Of a stretch of DNA of 64,000 nt, positions 15,747 to 24,312 are shown one piece after another. The position numbers and the translations under genes were made by a program. Location: positions 124,001-188,000 of the forward strand of contig NZ_JADBED010000001.1 in NCBI RefSeq assembly GCF_014873955.1. The letters run 5' to 3'. The DNA is from Nesterenkonia lutea. Lineage in GTDB: Bacteria; Actinomycetota; Actinomycetes; Actinomycetales; Micrococcaceae. The first letter of the stretch is position 1. The number at the start of each line of letters is the position of its first letter. The notes below the pieces were generated by a model. The model ran no database searches, was not told where the DNA came from, and saw nothing but the letters and a program-made list of their open reading frames with translations.

Positions 15747-17906
15747 TCAGAGTTCATGCCTGCTGCCGCGTTCTTCCAACGCATCTTCGAGAAGCGTGAC
15801 GAGCGCCTCGAGCTGGACGTCGGCTGAGTCGGGGACCTCCTGGTCGCTCCCGTCGAGCGCCCGAGCCGCCAGCCCCGCCTTGCTGTCGATGAGCTCGGCG
15901 ATCTTCGTGTCGAGGGTCTGCGTGGCGATGATCCGCCATGCAGTGACCGGCTCCTCCTGCCCGATGCGGTGGATGCGGTCGATCGCCTGGGTCTGCTCGG
16001 CGTGGGTCCACGAGAGTTCCGCCAGCACCATGTTCGAGGCGACCTGCAGGTTGATCCCGACGCCGGCGGCGGTCAACGAGCACACGGCGACGGCGACGTC
16101 CGGGTCGTTGGTGAACGCGTCGATGTGCTTCTGTCGAGCCGATGCCGTCTGGTCGCCGCGGATGGAGGCGTACCGGATGCCCTGCTTGGCGAAGGTCCCC
16201 TCGGCGATGTCCATGACATCGATGTGCTTGGCGAAGAAGACGACCTTGCCAGCGCTGCGGGCGAGCTGCGCGGCGTAGTCGGCCGCGAGGCCGGCCTTCG
16301 CCTGGCCGATGCGTCGCGTCATGGTGAACACGTTCTCGTTGGACTTCTTCGTCGCCTTGCTCGCCCGCTCCTGCGCGGCGACCTGGCGCACGAGGACGCG
16401 GTCGATGCCCTCGACGACGTCGCCTGACGCCTGCGCCGCCCGCGCCCGCTCATAGCGCGTGACGAGGCGACGAGCGAGGCTCTGCTCGGCGGCCCGGATG
16501 GACCGCCCGGCCTCGTCGTCGAGCTCGACCGGGACGTCTGCCACGCGGCGGGCGGGCAGGTCCGCGGCCACATCCGCCTTGCGTCGCCGCACGATGCCAC
16601 GGTCGACGACGGCCGCTCGAGCGGCGGCGGAGAAGCCGCGGTCGGCGGGCGTCAGACCTGTCCGCTCGAGCGCGCCCATCAGCTCACCGATCGGCCTGGT
16701 CTCGTCGATCCAGCCGAGAAACTGCCAGATCGCCTTGAAGTCCTCGATATCGTTGATCAGCGGTGTGCCGGTGAGCGCGATCAGCAGCGGGTCGGCGACC
16801 CGCGAACGGATGCGTTCGGAGAGCTGCAGCACGTTCTGGGACCGCTGCGACTTCGGGTTCTTGATGTAGTGCGCCTCGTCGACCACCATCCCGCGCAGAC
16901 CCAGCTCGCGGAGCCAGCCCGCGTGCCGGTCGAGCACCTCATAGTTGACGATGATGATGTCCGCGAAGCCATCGATCCTGTCCCCGTCGCCGTGGACCAC
17001 GGTCGCGGGGCGGTTGGGCGTCCACAGCATGGCCTCGCGCGCCCAGTTCATCTTCACCACGTTCGGAACGACGACGAGCAGCGGGTAGGCGTCCGCCGCT
17101 TGAGCGGCGAGCAGCGCCTGTGCAGTCTTGCCCAGGCCAGGTTCGTCGGCAAGCAGGAACGTCCGGTGTCCTGCCGCCGCAGCGGCGACCAGTCGTGCCT
17201 GATGCGGCATGAGTTCCAGCCCCCGGGCAGCCCCGGCGGTGGTCGGCTCCGGCAGGTCCATGCACGAGAGCGCGCCGCCGTCGGAGAATGACTTCATCAG
17301 CGGTTCGACGAGCTCCCAGCCGACGAGGCGGCGAGGCTCGGCGGGGCGCTTGGCGACGGCGGAGTAATCAGGCTCGAGGAACGGGTTCGCGAGCTGGCGA
17401 GATTCCACCGACACGGGCACCACCCGGCGCTGCGTGTCCGCCTTGGGCGCGGCCGGTTCGGGCTGCGCGGCGGGATCTTCAGGCACCTCGATGCCGGCCG
17501 TCTGGAGGAGCTCGCGGCGCAGTGCGCGTGCACGATCAGAGACGACGGCGTCATCGGCGAGCAGCCCGAGCAGGGAGGGATCCCGGGCCGCCGTCGTCGC
17601 GAGGATGGTGGCGATGCCGTCGAGCCGTTTCAGCTCCTCGGCGCCCCGAGCCCCCAGCTTCGTCTCCTCCGCCTTGACGCGAGCGCGCTCCTCGCGCATG
17701 AGAAGCGCCACGACCTGGAACTTGGTCCGGATCGAGGGCAGGTCACGACCACGCTGGACCGAGGACTCGACCTCGCGGACCACCTGGGCGAGCAGCCGGA
17801 TGATGCCGCCGTCGTTGCGGCGGGGCCGCCGGCGGGTGCGCGTACTCGCGCCGTTCTTGCGCTGGGCTCCTCGAGCCACGGAGTCCTCCTCGAAAGCATT
17901 GGTCAT
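15747..17906 (-). CDS. SNF2-family helicase, SMARCAL1-like
   Basis: A 719-residue SWI2/SNF2 ATPase. Residues 1-230 are a basic N-terminal tail and a helical region I cannot assign. The ATPase core follows: LMPHQARL (232), Walker A DEPGLGKTAQAL (about 254-265), VVDEAHYIKN (341-350), LTGTPLIND, then the second lobe with SLTAAGVGINL and DRIHRIGQ. Annealing-helicase-like proteins have this core, but no HARP domain was recognised. No methylase, nuclease or phospholipase partner adjoins it, so it is not part of a recognised defence operon. It sits next to a tRNA pair, a common integration site, but no attachment duplication was found. Role unknown; DNA remodelling or repair is the likely class. Confidence 0.87.
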   Translation of the reverse strand: MTNAFEEDSVARGAQRKNGASTRTRRRPRRNDGGIIRLLAQVVREVESSVQRGRDLPSIRTKFQVVALLMREERARVKAEETKLGARGAEELKRLDGIATILATTAARDPSLLGLLADDAVVSDRARALRRELLQTAGIEVPEDPAAQPEPAAPKADTQRRVVPVSVESRQLANPFLEPDYSAVAKRPAEPRRLVGWELVEPLMKSFSDGGALSCMDLPEPTTAGAARGLELMPHQARLVAAAAAGHRTFLLADEPGLGKTAQALLAAQAADAYPLLVVVPNVVKMNWAREAMLWTPNRPATVVHGDGDRIDGFADIIIVNYEVLDRHAGWLRELGLRGMVVDEAHYIKNPKSQRSQNVLQLSERIRSRVADPLLIALTGTPLINDIEDFKAIWQFLGWIDETRPIGELMGALERTGLTPADRGFSAAARAAVVDRGIVRRRKADVAADLPARRVADVPVELDDEAGRSIRAAEQSLARRLVTRYERARAAQASGDVVEGIDRVLVRQVAAQERASKATKKSNENVFTMTRRIGQAKAGLAADYAAQLARSAGKVVFFAKHIDVMDIAEGTFAKQGIRYASIRGDQTASARQKHIDAFTNDPDVAVAVCSLTAAGVGINLQVASNMVLAELSWTHAEQTQAIDRIHRIGQEEPVTAWRIIATQTLDTKIAELIDSKAGLAARALDGSDQEVPDSADVQLEALVTLLEDALEERGSRHEL

Positions 17907-18140
17907 TCACGCCGGCGGACGGTGCCCGCACGGCACCCACGGCGGGGCGGGGGACGTGCGAGCAGTCTCGGCAGACACGTCCCGGAGCACAAGCTGGTCC
18001 AGCGGATTCGCAAGAGATCAACGCGTCGGACGTGCCCAGCCGGGAGGGGGTCCAGCCAGCGTACCGCGTGCTGGGCGAATCTCAGCCCTCGAGAGAGCGT
18101 TCACGACCCCAACGGCGTCCGGACACCGCCACGACGTGGG

Positions 18141-18165
18141 CGTTCCGACTAGACCAGTCGGAACG
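18141..18165. terminator. Short perfect hairpin downstream of the sirohydrochlorin chelatase gene
   Basis: CGTTCCGACT and its complement around a 5-nt loop. It lies 29 bp past the end of the nirD-chelatase operon. No T run follows, so it could also be a protein site. The rest of the 287-bp gap up to the SNF2 start shows no gene. Confidence 0.5.
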
Positions 18166-18193
18166 AACGGATGCTGTCGGGCCGCGCGAGCTG

Positions 18194-19015
18194 TCAGCGC
18201 GCCGCGTGCGAGACCGGGGTCAGTTCTGCCAGTCCCGCAGCGAATCGATCGAGGACGATCTCCACCAGCTCTCTCGGCGCATGCTCTGATCCGACGGGCA
18301 GCAGCGGACTCGTCACCAGGTCCGCTCCCGCCCGCTCGAGCATGCTCTGGAAATAGCCCGGCGCCAGCAGGTAGCTGAGCAGGATGACTCGGCCCCCGCT
18401 CTGTGCCGTGTGCGCTCGGGCGGAGGCCACGGCCTCGGGCACGGAGGGCTCCGCGAAGGACAGATATGCGTCCTGGACCGGGCCGCCGAGCCGGGCCTGC
18501 AGCCGCGAGGCCATCTCTCGGCAGTCGCGCACTGCGCTGTGGTCTGAGGATCCCGCGGCGGCAAAGACGAGCGCATCGCGGGCGGCATCGACACCGGCGG
18601 ACTCCATGCGCTGCAGGATCAGCTCCACGAGCCGATCATCCGGTCCCAGCGCGCCGCTGATCCTCACCTCCCGGTCCAGTCCAGCCGTGTCCCGCCGGAG
18701 ATCCACATTCACGTGGAAGCCCGCGGAGAGGAGCACCGGGACGACGACGGCGGGCATTGACTCCGGCAGGGCGGCGAGGCTGTTCGGCACATCGGGCTGC
18801 TGGACGTCCACATGACCGAGGGTGACGAGATGATCGAGTCCACGCTGCGCCGCTGCATCACTGACCTGCTGGACCAGCTGCGCCACGAGCCGCTGGCCCT
18901 CCGGGTTGGATGTCCCATGGGAGATGGCCAGCAGGGCGGCGCGTGACGGCCGATCGGACACGGACGCATGCTGGGACATGGACGCGTGCTCGGCCAAGGA
19001 CGTCCGCTCAGACAT
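18194..19015 (-). CDS. Sirohydrochlorin chelatase (CbiX/SirB family)
   Basis: A 273-residue two-lobed chelatase. Each half keeps family motifs: LLAISHGTSNPEGQRLV with the metal-binding histidine, and VPVLLSAGFHVNVDLR with the second histidine in the N-terminal lobe. The second lobe has FAAAGSSDHSAVRD and LLSYLLAPGYFQ. In this setting, beside nirB, nirD and cobA, the metal is most likely iron, completing siroheme for nitrite reductase; cobalt cannot be ruled out from sequence. The first ~20 residues repeat Ser/His/Ala-rich units and may not be conserved, so a later in-frame start is possible. It overlaps nirD by 8 bp and is surely co-transcribed with it. Confidence 0.87.
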   Translation of the reverse strand: MSERTSLAEHASMSQHASVSDRPSRAALLAISHGTSNPEGQRLVAQLVQQVSDAAAQRGLDHLVTLGHVDVQQPDVPNSLAALPESMPAVVVPVLLSAGFHVNVDLRRDTAGLDREVRISGALGPDDRLVELILQRMESAGVDAARDALVFAAAGSSDHSAVRDCREMASRLQARLGGPVQDAYLSFAEPSVPEAVASARAHTAQSGGRVILLSYLLAPGYFQSMLERAGADLVTSPLLPVGSEHAPRELVEIVLDRFAAGLAELTPVSHAAR

Positions 19016-19397
19016 GGACCTCTACGGTCCCCTCCACGACCCGCACCGCATAGGAGTCCAGCTGGAGGCCCTCTTCGCTGAGGCACTTGCCGGTCTGCAG
19101 ATCGTAGGACTGCTTGTGGATCGGTGAAGCGATGGTCGGTCTGCCGGCCTTCGAGCCGACGATGCCGCGGGACATCACGTTGGCTCGGGCGAAGGGGTCC
19201 CACTGGGAGACCGCGTGGACGGCATCCTCATACAGGCGCACCAGCGCGATCTGGGTGCCCCCGATCAGCGCCGCCTCGCCCCACATGGGTTCGAGATCGG
19301 CCAGCCGACAGACCGGCCGCCACTGCCGTGTCGTGGCATCGGACTCGGTGGCGACCTGGGCGGCGGTTTCAGCGGGGGCGGCGATCGTGATGCTCAT
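19008..19397 (-). CDS. nirD: Nitrite reductase [NAD(P)H] small subunit
   Basis: A 129-residue Rieske-fold subunit of assimilatory nitrite reductase. It keeps the NirD pattern WRPVCRLADLEP ... VSQWDPFARANVMSRGIVG ... SPIHKQSYDLQTGKCLSEEG. The full pair of Rieske cluster motifs is missing, which is normal for NirD, a subunit without its own iron-sulfur centre. It would pair with NirB, encoded divergently 261 bp away, rather than in the usual nirBD order. A TACAGT box (complement of 19404-19409) lies 6 nt before the ATG, so the transcript is probably leaderless. Confidence 0.92.
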   Translation of the reverse strand: MSITIAAPAETAAQVATESDATTRQWRPVCRLADLEPMWGEAALIGGTQIALVRLYEDAVHAVSQWDPFARANVMSRGIVGSKAGRPTIASPIHKQSYDLQTGKCLSEEGLQLDSYAVRVVEGTVEVHV

Positions 19398-19658
19398 GGC
19401 ACCACTGTAGGCACCGGCAGTTTCAACCAGAACGCATGCATGTAAAGCCCTCGTGACGTTGAGTTCACCGGTTCTCAGGCCGAGATGAGGACCTCGTCAT
19501 ATTGGCTTTACAAATGCGACACCGCCCAGAAATCGCAGGTTCCTAGGCTGGGGTGAACCCTCGACGGTCCGGCATCCAGGAAGAAGCACCCAGATCAGCG
19601 CCAGATCGACGTGAAGGCTATTCGCAGCACTCATCGTCTACCGCGAAGGTGAAGTCCC
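19398..19658. promoter_or_regulatory. Divergent nirD-nirB control region with a large inverted repeat
   Basis: TGTAAAGCC (19441-19449) and its exact complement GGCTTTACA (19504-19512) face each other with centres 63 bp apart, each flanked outward by a matching CGCAT/ATGCG. The left half lies about 48 bp ahead of the predicted nirD start. The right half lies about 50-60 bp ahead of a start predicted from TAGGCT (19554-19559) for nirB. Both are normal activator positions. The NnaR-like protein encoded in the nirB operon or GlnR are the natural candidates. A weak GlnR-like AC-n9-AC pattern is at 19456-19468. Confidence 0.6.
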
Positions 19659-22361
19659 ATGGAGGCATCCACAGCATCCACAGCATCGTCCCAGGCAGAG
19701 ACCGACCGGCATATCGTCGTCGTCGGTGGAGGCCCGGCCGCCCACCGGGTGACCGAAGCCCTGATCGCCCGGGACCCCGAAGGTCTGCGGATCAGCGTGT
19801 TCACCGAAGAGTCCTCGGCCCCCTATGACCGGGTCGCACTGTCTCGACGCTTCGCCGCGTCCGAGGACCTCCTGCTGGGCGATCCGGCGCTGTGGCAGGA
19901 CCCCCGGGTTCAGCTCCATACGTCCACGGCGGTGACCGGCATCGACGCTGCGGCCAAGACCCTGCGCACCGCACAGGGCGAGGTGCTCGGCTTCGACGAT
20001 CTGGTGCTCGCCACCGGCTCCTCGGCGCCCCGCCCGCCGATCGAGGGCGCGGAGCACATCGCGGTCTACCGCACCTTGGAGGACGTGGACTGGCTGCGTC
20101 AGCGAGCCGCCGATCTCTCCGCCGAGCTCGGCCGTCCTGCCCGCTGCGTCGTGATCGGCGGGGGGCTGCTCGGCCTCGAGGCGGCCGGCGGACTCAAGGG
20201 CCTCGGGGCAGAGGTCACCGTGGTGCATTCGCGTCGCTGGCTGATGAACGCCCAGGTGGACGAGTACGGCGGGCGCACGCTGAACCGCCTGCTGGAGAAG
20301 GAGGGGTATCGCCTTCAGCTGGGCCAGCGACCCAGCAGGCTTGCCGTGGACCTCGAGGCGACTCCGGAACGCAGCCGCTACACCCTCGAGTTCACCGAGA
20401 ACCCTGATCTTCCGGCAGATCTGGTCGTGGCGGCCATCGGCATCACCGCCCGGGATGAGCTTGCCGCGGAGGCAGGCCTGGAATGCGCCGAGCGCGGGGG
20501 AGTCGTCATCGACGAGACCTGCGCCACCTCGACGAAGAACATCTGGGCCATCGGCGAGGTGGCCAGCTACCAGGGAGTCTCGATGGGTCTGGTCGCACCG
20601 GCCAACGCCATGGCCGAGGTGGTCGCCGACAGGCTCAGCGGCGGCGCGGCCGCCTTCGACGGATTCGACACCGCCGCCAAGCTGAAGCTCGCCGGAATGG
20701 ACGTGGCATCCTTCGGCGACGCGTTCGCCGAGACGCCCGGTGCCCTGGAGGTCGTCTACGCCGACGCCGTCGGCGGGGTCTACCAGAAGATCGTGGTCAC
20801 CGACGATGCCACCACCCTGCTGGGCGGCGTGTTCGTCGGCGACGCGAGCCCCTACTCCTCGCTGCGCCCGCTGCTGGGCCGAGAACTTCCCGCGGCCCCC
20901 GGGGCCTTCCTCTCCGCCTCCGGAGGAGGGGAGCTGGACATGGATCTGCCCGACGACGCGCAGGTCTGCTCCTGCAAGGACGTCTGCGCCGGGACCATCA
21001 GGTCCGCCGTGGCCGGGGATGACAAGACGCCGCCCTGCACCGACATGGCGGCGATGAAGAGCTGCACCAAGGTCGGCACCCAGTGCGGCTCCTGCATTCC
21101 GATGGCGAAGAAGATCATGGAGAAGCAGATGCTCTCCCTCGGGATGGACGTCTCCAAGGCGCTGTGTGAGCACTTCGCGCATTCCCGGGCCGAGCTCTTC
21201 GAGGCGGTGCGGGCCACCCAGCTGACCTCCTTCACCCAGATCGTCACTCGGTTCGGCACGCCGGCGGATCCCAGCATCAATCTGGGCTGCGACATCTGCA
21301 AGCCCGCAGTGGCCTCGATCCTCGCCGCGCAGCACGGCGCCGAGTACATCCTGGAAGCAGGACGAGGCACCCTGCAGGACACCAACGACCGCGCCCTGGC
21401 CAATATGCAGAAGGACGGCACCTATTCGGTCATGCCGCGGATCCCGGGCGGGGAGATCACCCCGCAGAAGCTCAAGGTGATCGCCGAGGTCGCCGCCGAC
21501 TTCGACCTCTATACCAAGATCTCCGCCGCCCAGCGGGTGGACATGTTCGGCGCGCGGCTCGAACAGCTGCCCGCCATCTGGCGCCGACTGGTCGATGCCG
21601 GCTTCGAATCGGGCCAGGCCTACGGCAAGGCGCTGCGCAACGTGAAGTCCTGCGTCGGTTCCAGCTGGTGCCGCTATGGCGTGCAGGACTCGGTCGCGAT
21701 GGGCATCAGACTGGAGAATCGGTACCGCGGGCTGCGCTCGCCGCACAAGATGAAGTTCGGCGTCTCGGGCTGCGCCCGCGAGTGTGCCGAGGCACGAGCC
21801 AAGGATGTGGGCGTGATAGCCACCACCGACGGGTGGAACATGTACGTCGGAGGCAACGGCGGAGCCACTCCGGCTCATGGACAGCTGCTCGCCAAGGACC
21901 TCGACGATGACTCGCTGCTGCGCTACATCGACAGATACGTCATGTACTACGTCCGCACCGCAGACCGGCTCCAGCGCACGGCGAGGTGGATGGAGGAGCT
22001 TCCCGGCGGAGTCGACCACGTCTACGACGTCGTGGTGAAGGACTCGTTGGGAATCGGCGCCGACCTTGAGGCCGCAGTGGCCGAGCACGTGGACGGCTAC
22101 GAGGATGAATGGGCGGCCACTCTGCGGGACCCGGAGCGGCTCCGCCGCTTCCGCAGCTTCGTCAACGCTCCCGACGCGCCGGACACCGGGCTGGCCTACG
22201 TGCTTGAACGCGGCCAGCGTCGACCCGCCACCGAGGCGGAGCGGGCCGCCGCCGAGTCCGGAGAGGGACCGGTGCTGCTGACCGGGCCCCGCATCCCGGT
22301 CCGCGAGGAGATGGCACGCGAAGATGCGGCGAACATGGCTGCGGCGGAGGGGAGCTCATGA
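19659..22361 (+). CDS. nirB: Nitrite reductase [NAD(P)H] large subunit
   Basis: A 900-residue siroheme enzyme reducing nitrite to ammonium with six electrons. Domain order: FAD site HIVVVGGGPAAHRVTEAL (about 18-35), NADH site CVVIGGGLLGLEAAGGLKGLG (about 165-185), BFD-like [2Fe-2S] domain with CSCKDVC and CTKVGTQCGSC (about 430-490), a second cysteine pair GCDICKP, then the sulfite/nitrite reductase domains. The [4Fe-4S]-siroheme cysteines are in SCVGSSWCRYG and SGCARECAEA. All cofactor residues are present. The ATG follows GAAGGTGAAG. It overlaps cobA by ATGA and so forms the operon nirB-cobA-nnaR, giving siroheme supply and control together with the enzyme. Confidence 0.95.
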   Translation: MEASTASTASSQAETDRHIVVVGGGPAAHRVTEALIARDPEGLRISVFTEESSAPYDRVALSRRFAASEDLLLGDPALWQDPRVQLHTSTAVTGIDAAAKTLRTAQGEVLGFDDLVLATGSSAPRPPIEGAEHIAVYRTLEDVDWLRQRAADLSAELGRPARCVVIGGGLLGLEAAGGLKGLGAEVTVVHSRRWLMNAQVDEYGGRTLNRLLEKEGYRLQLGQRPSRLAVDLEATPERSRYTLEFTENPDLPADLVVAAIGITARDELAAEAGLECAERGGVVIDETCATSTKNIWAIGEVASYQGVSMGLVAPANAMAEVVADRLSGGAAAFDGFDTAAKLKLAGMDVASFGDAFAETPGALEVVYADAVGGVYQKIVVTDDATTLLGGVFVGDASPYSSLRPLLGRELPAAPGAFLSASGGGELDMDLPDDAQVCSCKDVCAGTIRSAVAGDDKTPPCTDMAAMKSCTKVGTQCGSCIPMAKKIMEKQMLSLGMDVSKALCEHFAHSRAELFEAVRATQLTSFTQIVTRFGTPADPSINLGCDICKPAVASILAAQHGAEYILEAGRGTLQDTNDRALANMQKDGTYSVMPRIPGGEITPQKLKVIAEVAADFDLYTKISAAQRVDMFGARLEQLPAIWRRLVDAGFESGQAYGKALRNVKSCVGSSWCRYGVQDSVAMGIRLENRYRGLRSPHKMKFGVSGCARECAEARAKDVGVIATTDGWNMYVGGNGGATPAHGQLLAKDLDDDSLLRYIDRYVMYYVRTADRLQRTARWMEELPGGVDHVYDVVVKDSLGIGADLEAAVAEHVDGYEDEWAATLRDPERLRRFRSFVNAPDAPDTGLAYVLERGQRRPATEAERAAAESGEGPVLLTGPRIPVREEMAREDAANMAAAEGSS

Positions 22362-23173
22362 GGGGCACCGGAGAAGTGACACTCATCGGCGGCGGACCTG
22401 GGGCCGCAGACCTGATGACCGTGCGCGCACGAGACGCCCTCGCCGTCGCCGACGTCGTCTTCTATGATCGGCTGGCTCCGACCGAGGGCCTGCGCGAATG
22501 GGCTCCCGCGGCGGAGCTCTACGACGTGGGCAAGCGACCCGGACACCACCGGGTCACCCAGGAGAACATCCAGAAGATGATGGTGGCCTCCGCCCGCAGC
22601 GGCCGTCGCGTGGTCCGGCTCAAAGGCGGAGATCCGTTCGTGTTCGGCCGGGGCAGCGAAGAGGTCGAGGCCTGTCGGGAGGCGGGCATCCCGGTGACCG
22701 TGGTTCCCGGGATCAGCTCGGCCATCGCTGTGCCGGCCGCAGCGGGGATCCCGGTCACGGCGCGCAACGTGTCCAAGTCGTTCACCGTGATCTCCGGGCA
22801 CGACCCGCTCAGCGAGCAGGAGCTGGCCGGCCTCACCGCGCTGGGCGGCACGGCGGTGATCCTGATGGGCGTGGGAACACTGGGTCACACGATGGCCGGA
22901 CTGCAGCGGCAGGGCATGGCGGCTGACACCCCGGTGGGGATCGTGGAACATGGCTTCAGCGAGGACCAGCGGGTGCTCATCGCCCCGCTCTCCGAGATGC
23001 TCGGGGTGGCCGCCGCCGCCCGGCTGCGCTCGCCGTCGGTGCTGATCATCGGGGAGGTGGTCCGTCTGGCCGCGGCCGAGCCGTGCTCCGGCGAGGCCAG
23101 CAGCGATTCCGACGCTTTACCCGGGGCCGCCGGAGAACGCGTGATCCGTGCCATGGCCGGGGCGGTGCTCTGA
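22358..23173 (+). CDS. cobA: Uroporphyrinogen-III C-methyltransferase (SUMT)
   Basis: A 271-residue single-domain SAM-dependent methylase making precorrin-2 from uroporphyrinogen III, the branch step to siroheme. Motifs: VTLIGGGPGAADLMTVRA (P-loop-like), VFYDRLAP, RLKGGDPFVFGRGSEE, and VVPGISSAIAVPAAAGIPVTAR. It is the short CobA form without the CysG-type dehydrogenase/chelatase domain. The chelatase is the divergent CbiX-type gene; a precorrin-2 dehydrogenase is not in this window. Its stop overlaps the next start by one base (TGATG). Confidence 0.94.
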   Translation: MRGTGEVTLIGGGPGAADLMTVRARDALAVADVVFYDRLAPTEGLREWAPAAELYDVGKRPGHHRVTQENIQKMMVASARSGRRVVRLKGGDPFVFGRGSEEVEACREAGIPVTVVPGISSAIAVPAAAGIPVTARNVSKSFTVISGHDPLSEQELAGLTALGGTAVILMGVGTLGHTMAGLQRQGMAADTPVGIVEHGFSEDQRVLIAPLSEMLGVAAAARLRSPSVLIIGEVVRLAAAEPCSGEASSDSDALPGAAGERVIRAMAGAVL

Positions 23174-24312
23174 TGACGGTTCTCACCTCCCCGGACCCGT
23201 CCACGCAGGTCCCTCAGACGCTGGCGGGCTTCCGGATCGGCATCACCTCAGACCGGCGCAGCGAGGATCTCATCTGCGCCTTCCAGCGCCGCGGGGCCGA
23301 GGTCATGCATGCTCCTGCGCTGCGGATCGTGGCGCTCACCGAATCGGTGACGCTGCAGCGGGACACCCGGCACGTGATCGAGGCGGCACCCGACTTTGCC
23401 ATCATCACCACCGCCTACGGGATGCGCCGCTGGGCGGAGGCCGCAGACGCCTACGGTCTGGGCACTGAGCTCTTCGAGACGCTGGACCGGGCGGTCATCC
23501 TGGTGCGCGGACCGAAGGCGCGCGGAGCTGTGCGGGCCGCTGGGCTCGACGACGACGGCGCCGCCGAGGATGAACGGACGGCCACCGTGGTGGACATGCT
23601 GCTTGCCCGCGACGTCGCGGGCAAGACGGTGGCGCTGCAGCAGCACGGGGCCAGCGATGATTCTCAGATCGAACGGATTCAGGCCGCCGGGGCGACCGTG
23701 GTCTCGGTGCTGCCCTACACCTGGACCAAGCCGGATGAGGATTCCGACCTGCTGCGCATGGTCGATGCGGTCATCGACCGGCAGCTCGATCTGGTGACCT
23801 TCACCGCCGCCCCCGCTGTGGAGGCCTTCCTATCGGTGGCCCGCCAGTACAACCGGTCAGAGGCGCTGGTCGAGGCGCTGCGCTCAGACGTGGTCTGCGC
23901 GGCGGTCGGGGCGGTGACGGCAGGACCGCTCTACGACGCAGGGCTGAGCCCGATCATCCCGTCTCGGTGGCGACTCGGTGCCATGATCAAGCTGGTCTGC
24001 GATCATCTGGAGGAGCACCATACGCTGCGCATCACGACCCGGCATGGTCTGGTGGAGCTGCGCGGCTCCGAGGTGCGGCTCCCCGCGGTCAGCGATGACC
24101 CGGTCCGGCTGCCCCCCGGCCCGCTGTCTCTGCTGCGTGCTCTGGTGAAGGCCGAAGGTGCGGTGCTCTCTCGCGAACACCTCATGCAGGTGCTGGGGCA
24201 GTGCGACTCCGAACATGCGCTGGAGATGTGGGTCTCCCGGCTGCGCAAATCGCTGCCCGTCCCCGGACTGGTCAGCACCGTGGTGAAACGCGGGTACCGG
24301 CTCACCGTGTGA
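23173..24312 (+). CDS. NnaR-like regulator: uroporphyrinogen-III synthase-type domain fused to a winged helix
   Basis: 379 residues. The N-terminal ~265 residues are a HemD-like fold (LAGFRIGITSDRRSEDLICAFQRRG ... VVSVLPYTW ... LVTFTAAPAVEAFL). The last ~85 residues are an OmpR/PhoB-type winged helix (SLLRALVKAEGAVLSREHLMQVLG ... VSRLRKSL ... VVKRGYRLTV). This architecture is that of NnaR, the actinobacterial co-activator of nitrate/nitrite assimilation that works with GlnR. Whether the HemD part still makes uroporphyrinogen III or only senses a tetrapyrrole is unknown. The ATG giving MTVLTSPDPSTQ is chosen because it overlaps the cobA stop by one base. Its 3' end overlaps the convergent flavoprotein gene by 11 bp. 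Confidence 0.88.
   Translation: MTVLTSPDPSTQVPQTLAGFRIGITSDRRSEDLICAFQRRGAEVMHAPALRIVALTESVTLQRDTRHVIEAAPDFAIITTAYGMRRWAEAADAYGLGTELFETLDRAVILVRGPKARGAVRAAGLDDDGAAEDERTATVVDMLLARDVAGKTVALQQHGASDDSQIERIQAAGATVVSVLPYTWTKPDEDSDLLRMVDAVIDRQLDLVTFTAAPAVEAFLSVARQYNRSEALVEALRSDVVCAAVGAVTAGPLYDAGLSPIIPSRWRLGAMIKLVCDHLEEHHTLRITTRHGLVELRGSEVRLPAVSDDPVRLPPGPLSLLRALVKAEGAVLSREHLMQVLGQCDSEHALEMWVSRLRKSLPVPGLVSTVVKRGYRLTV

Noticed and set aside
15747-17906. SNF2 gene as part of a DISARM-like or BREX-like defence system
   Set aside because: No methylase, nuclease, phospholipase or ATPase partners lie next to it; neighbours are tRNAs and siroheme genes.
19638-22088. 816-codon frame antisense to nirB
   Set aside because: Antisense to a gene with all cofactor motifs intact. 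The frame has no recognisable domain and a shadow-type composition.
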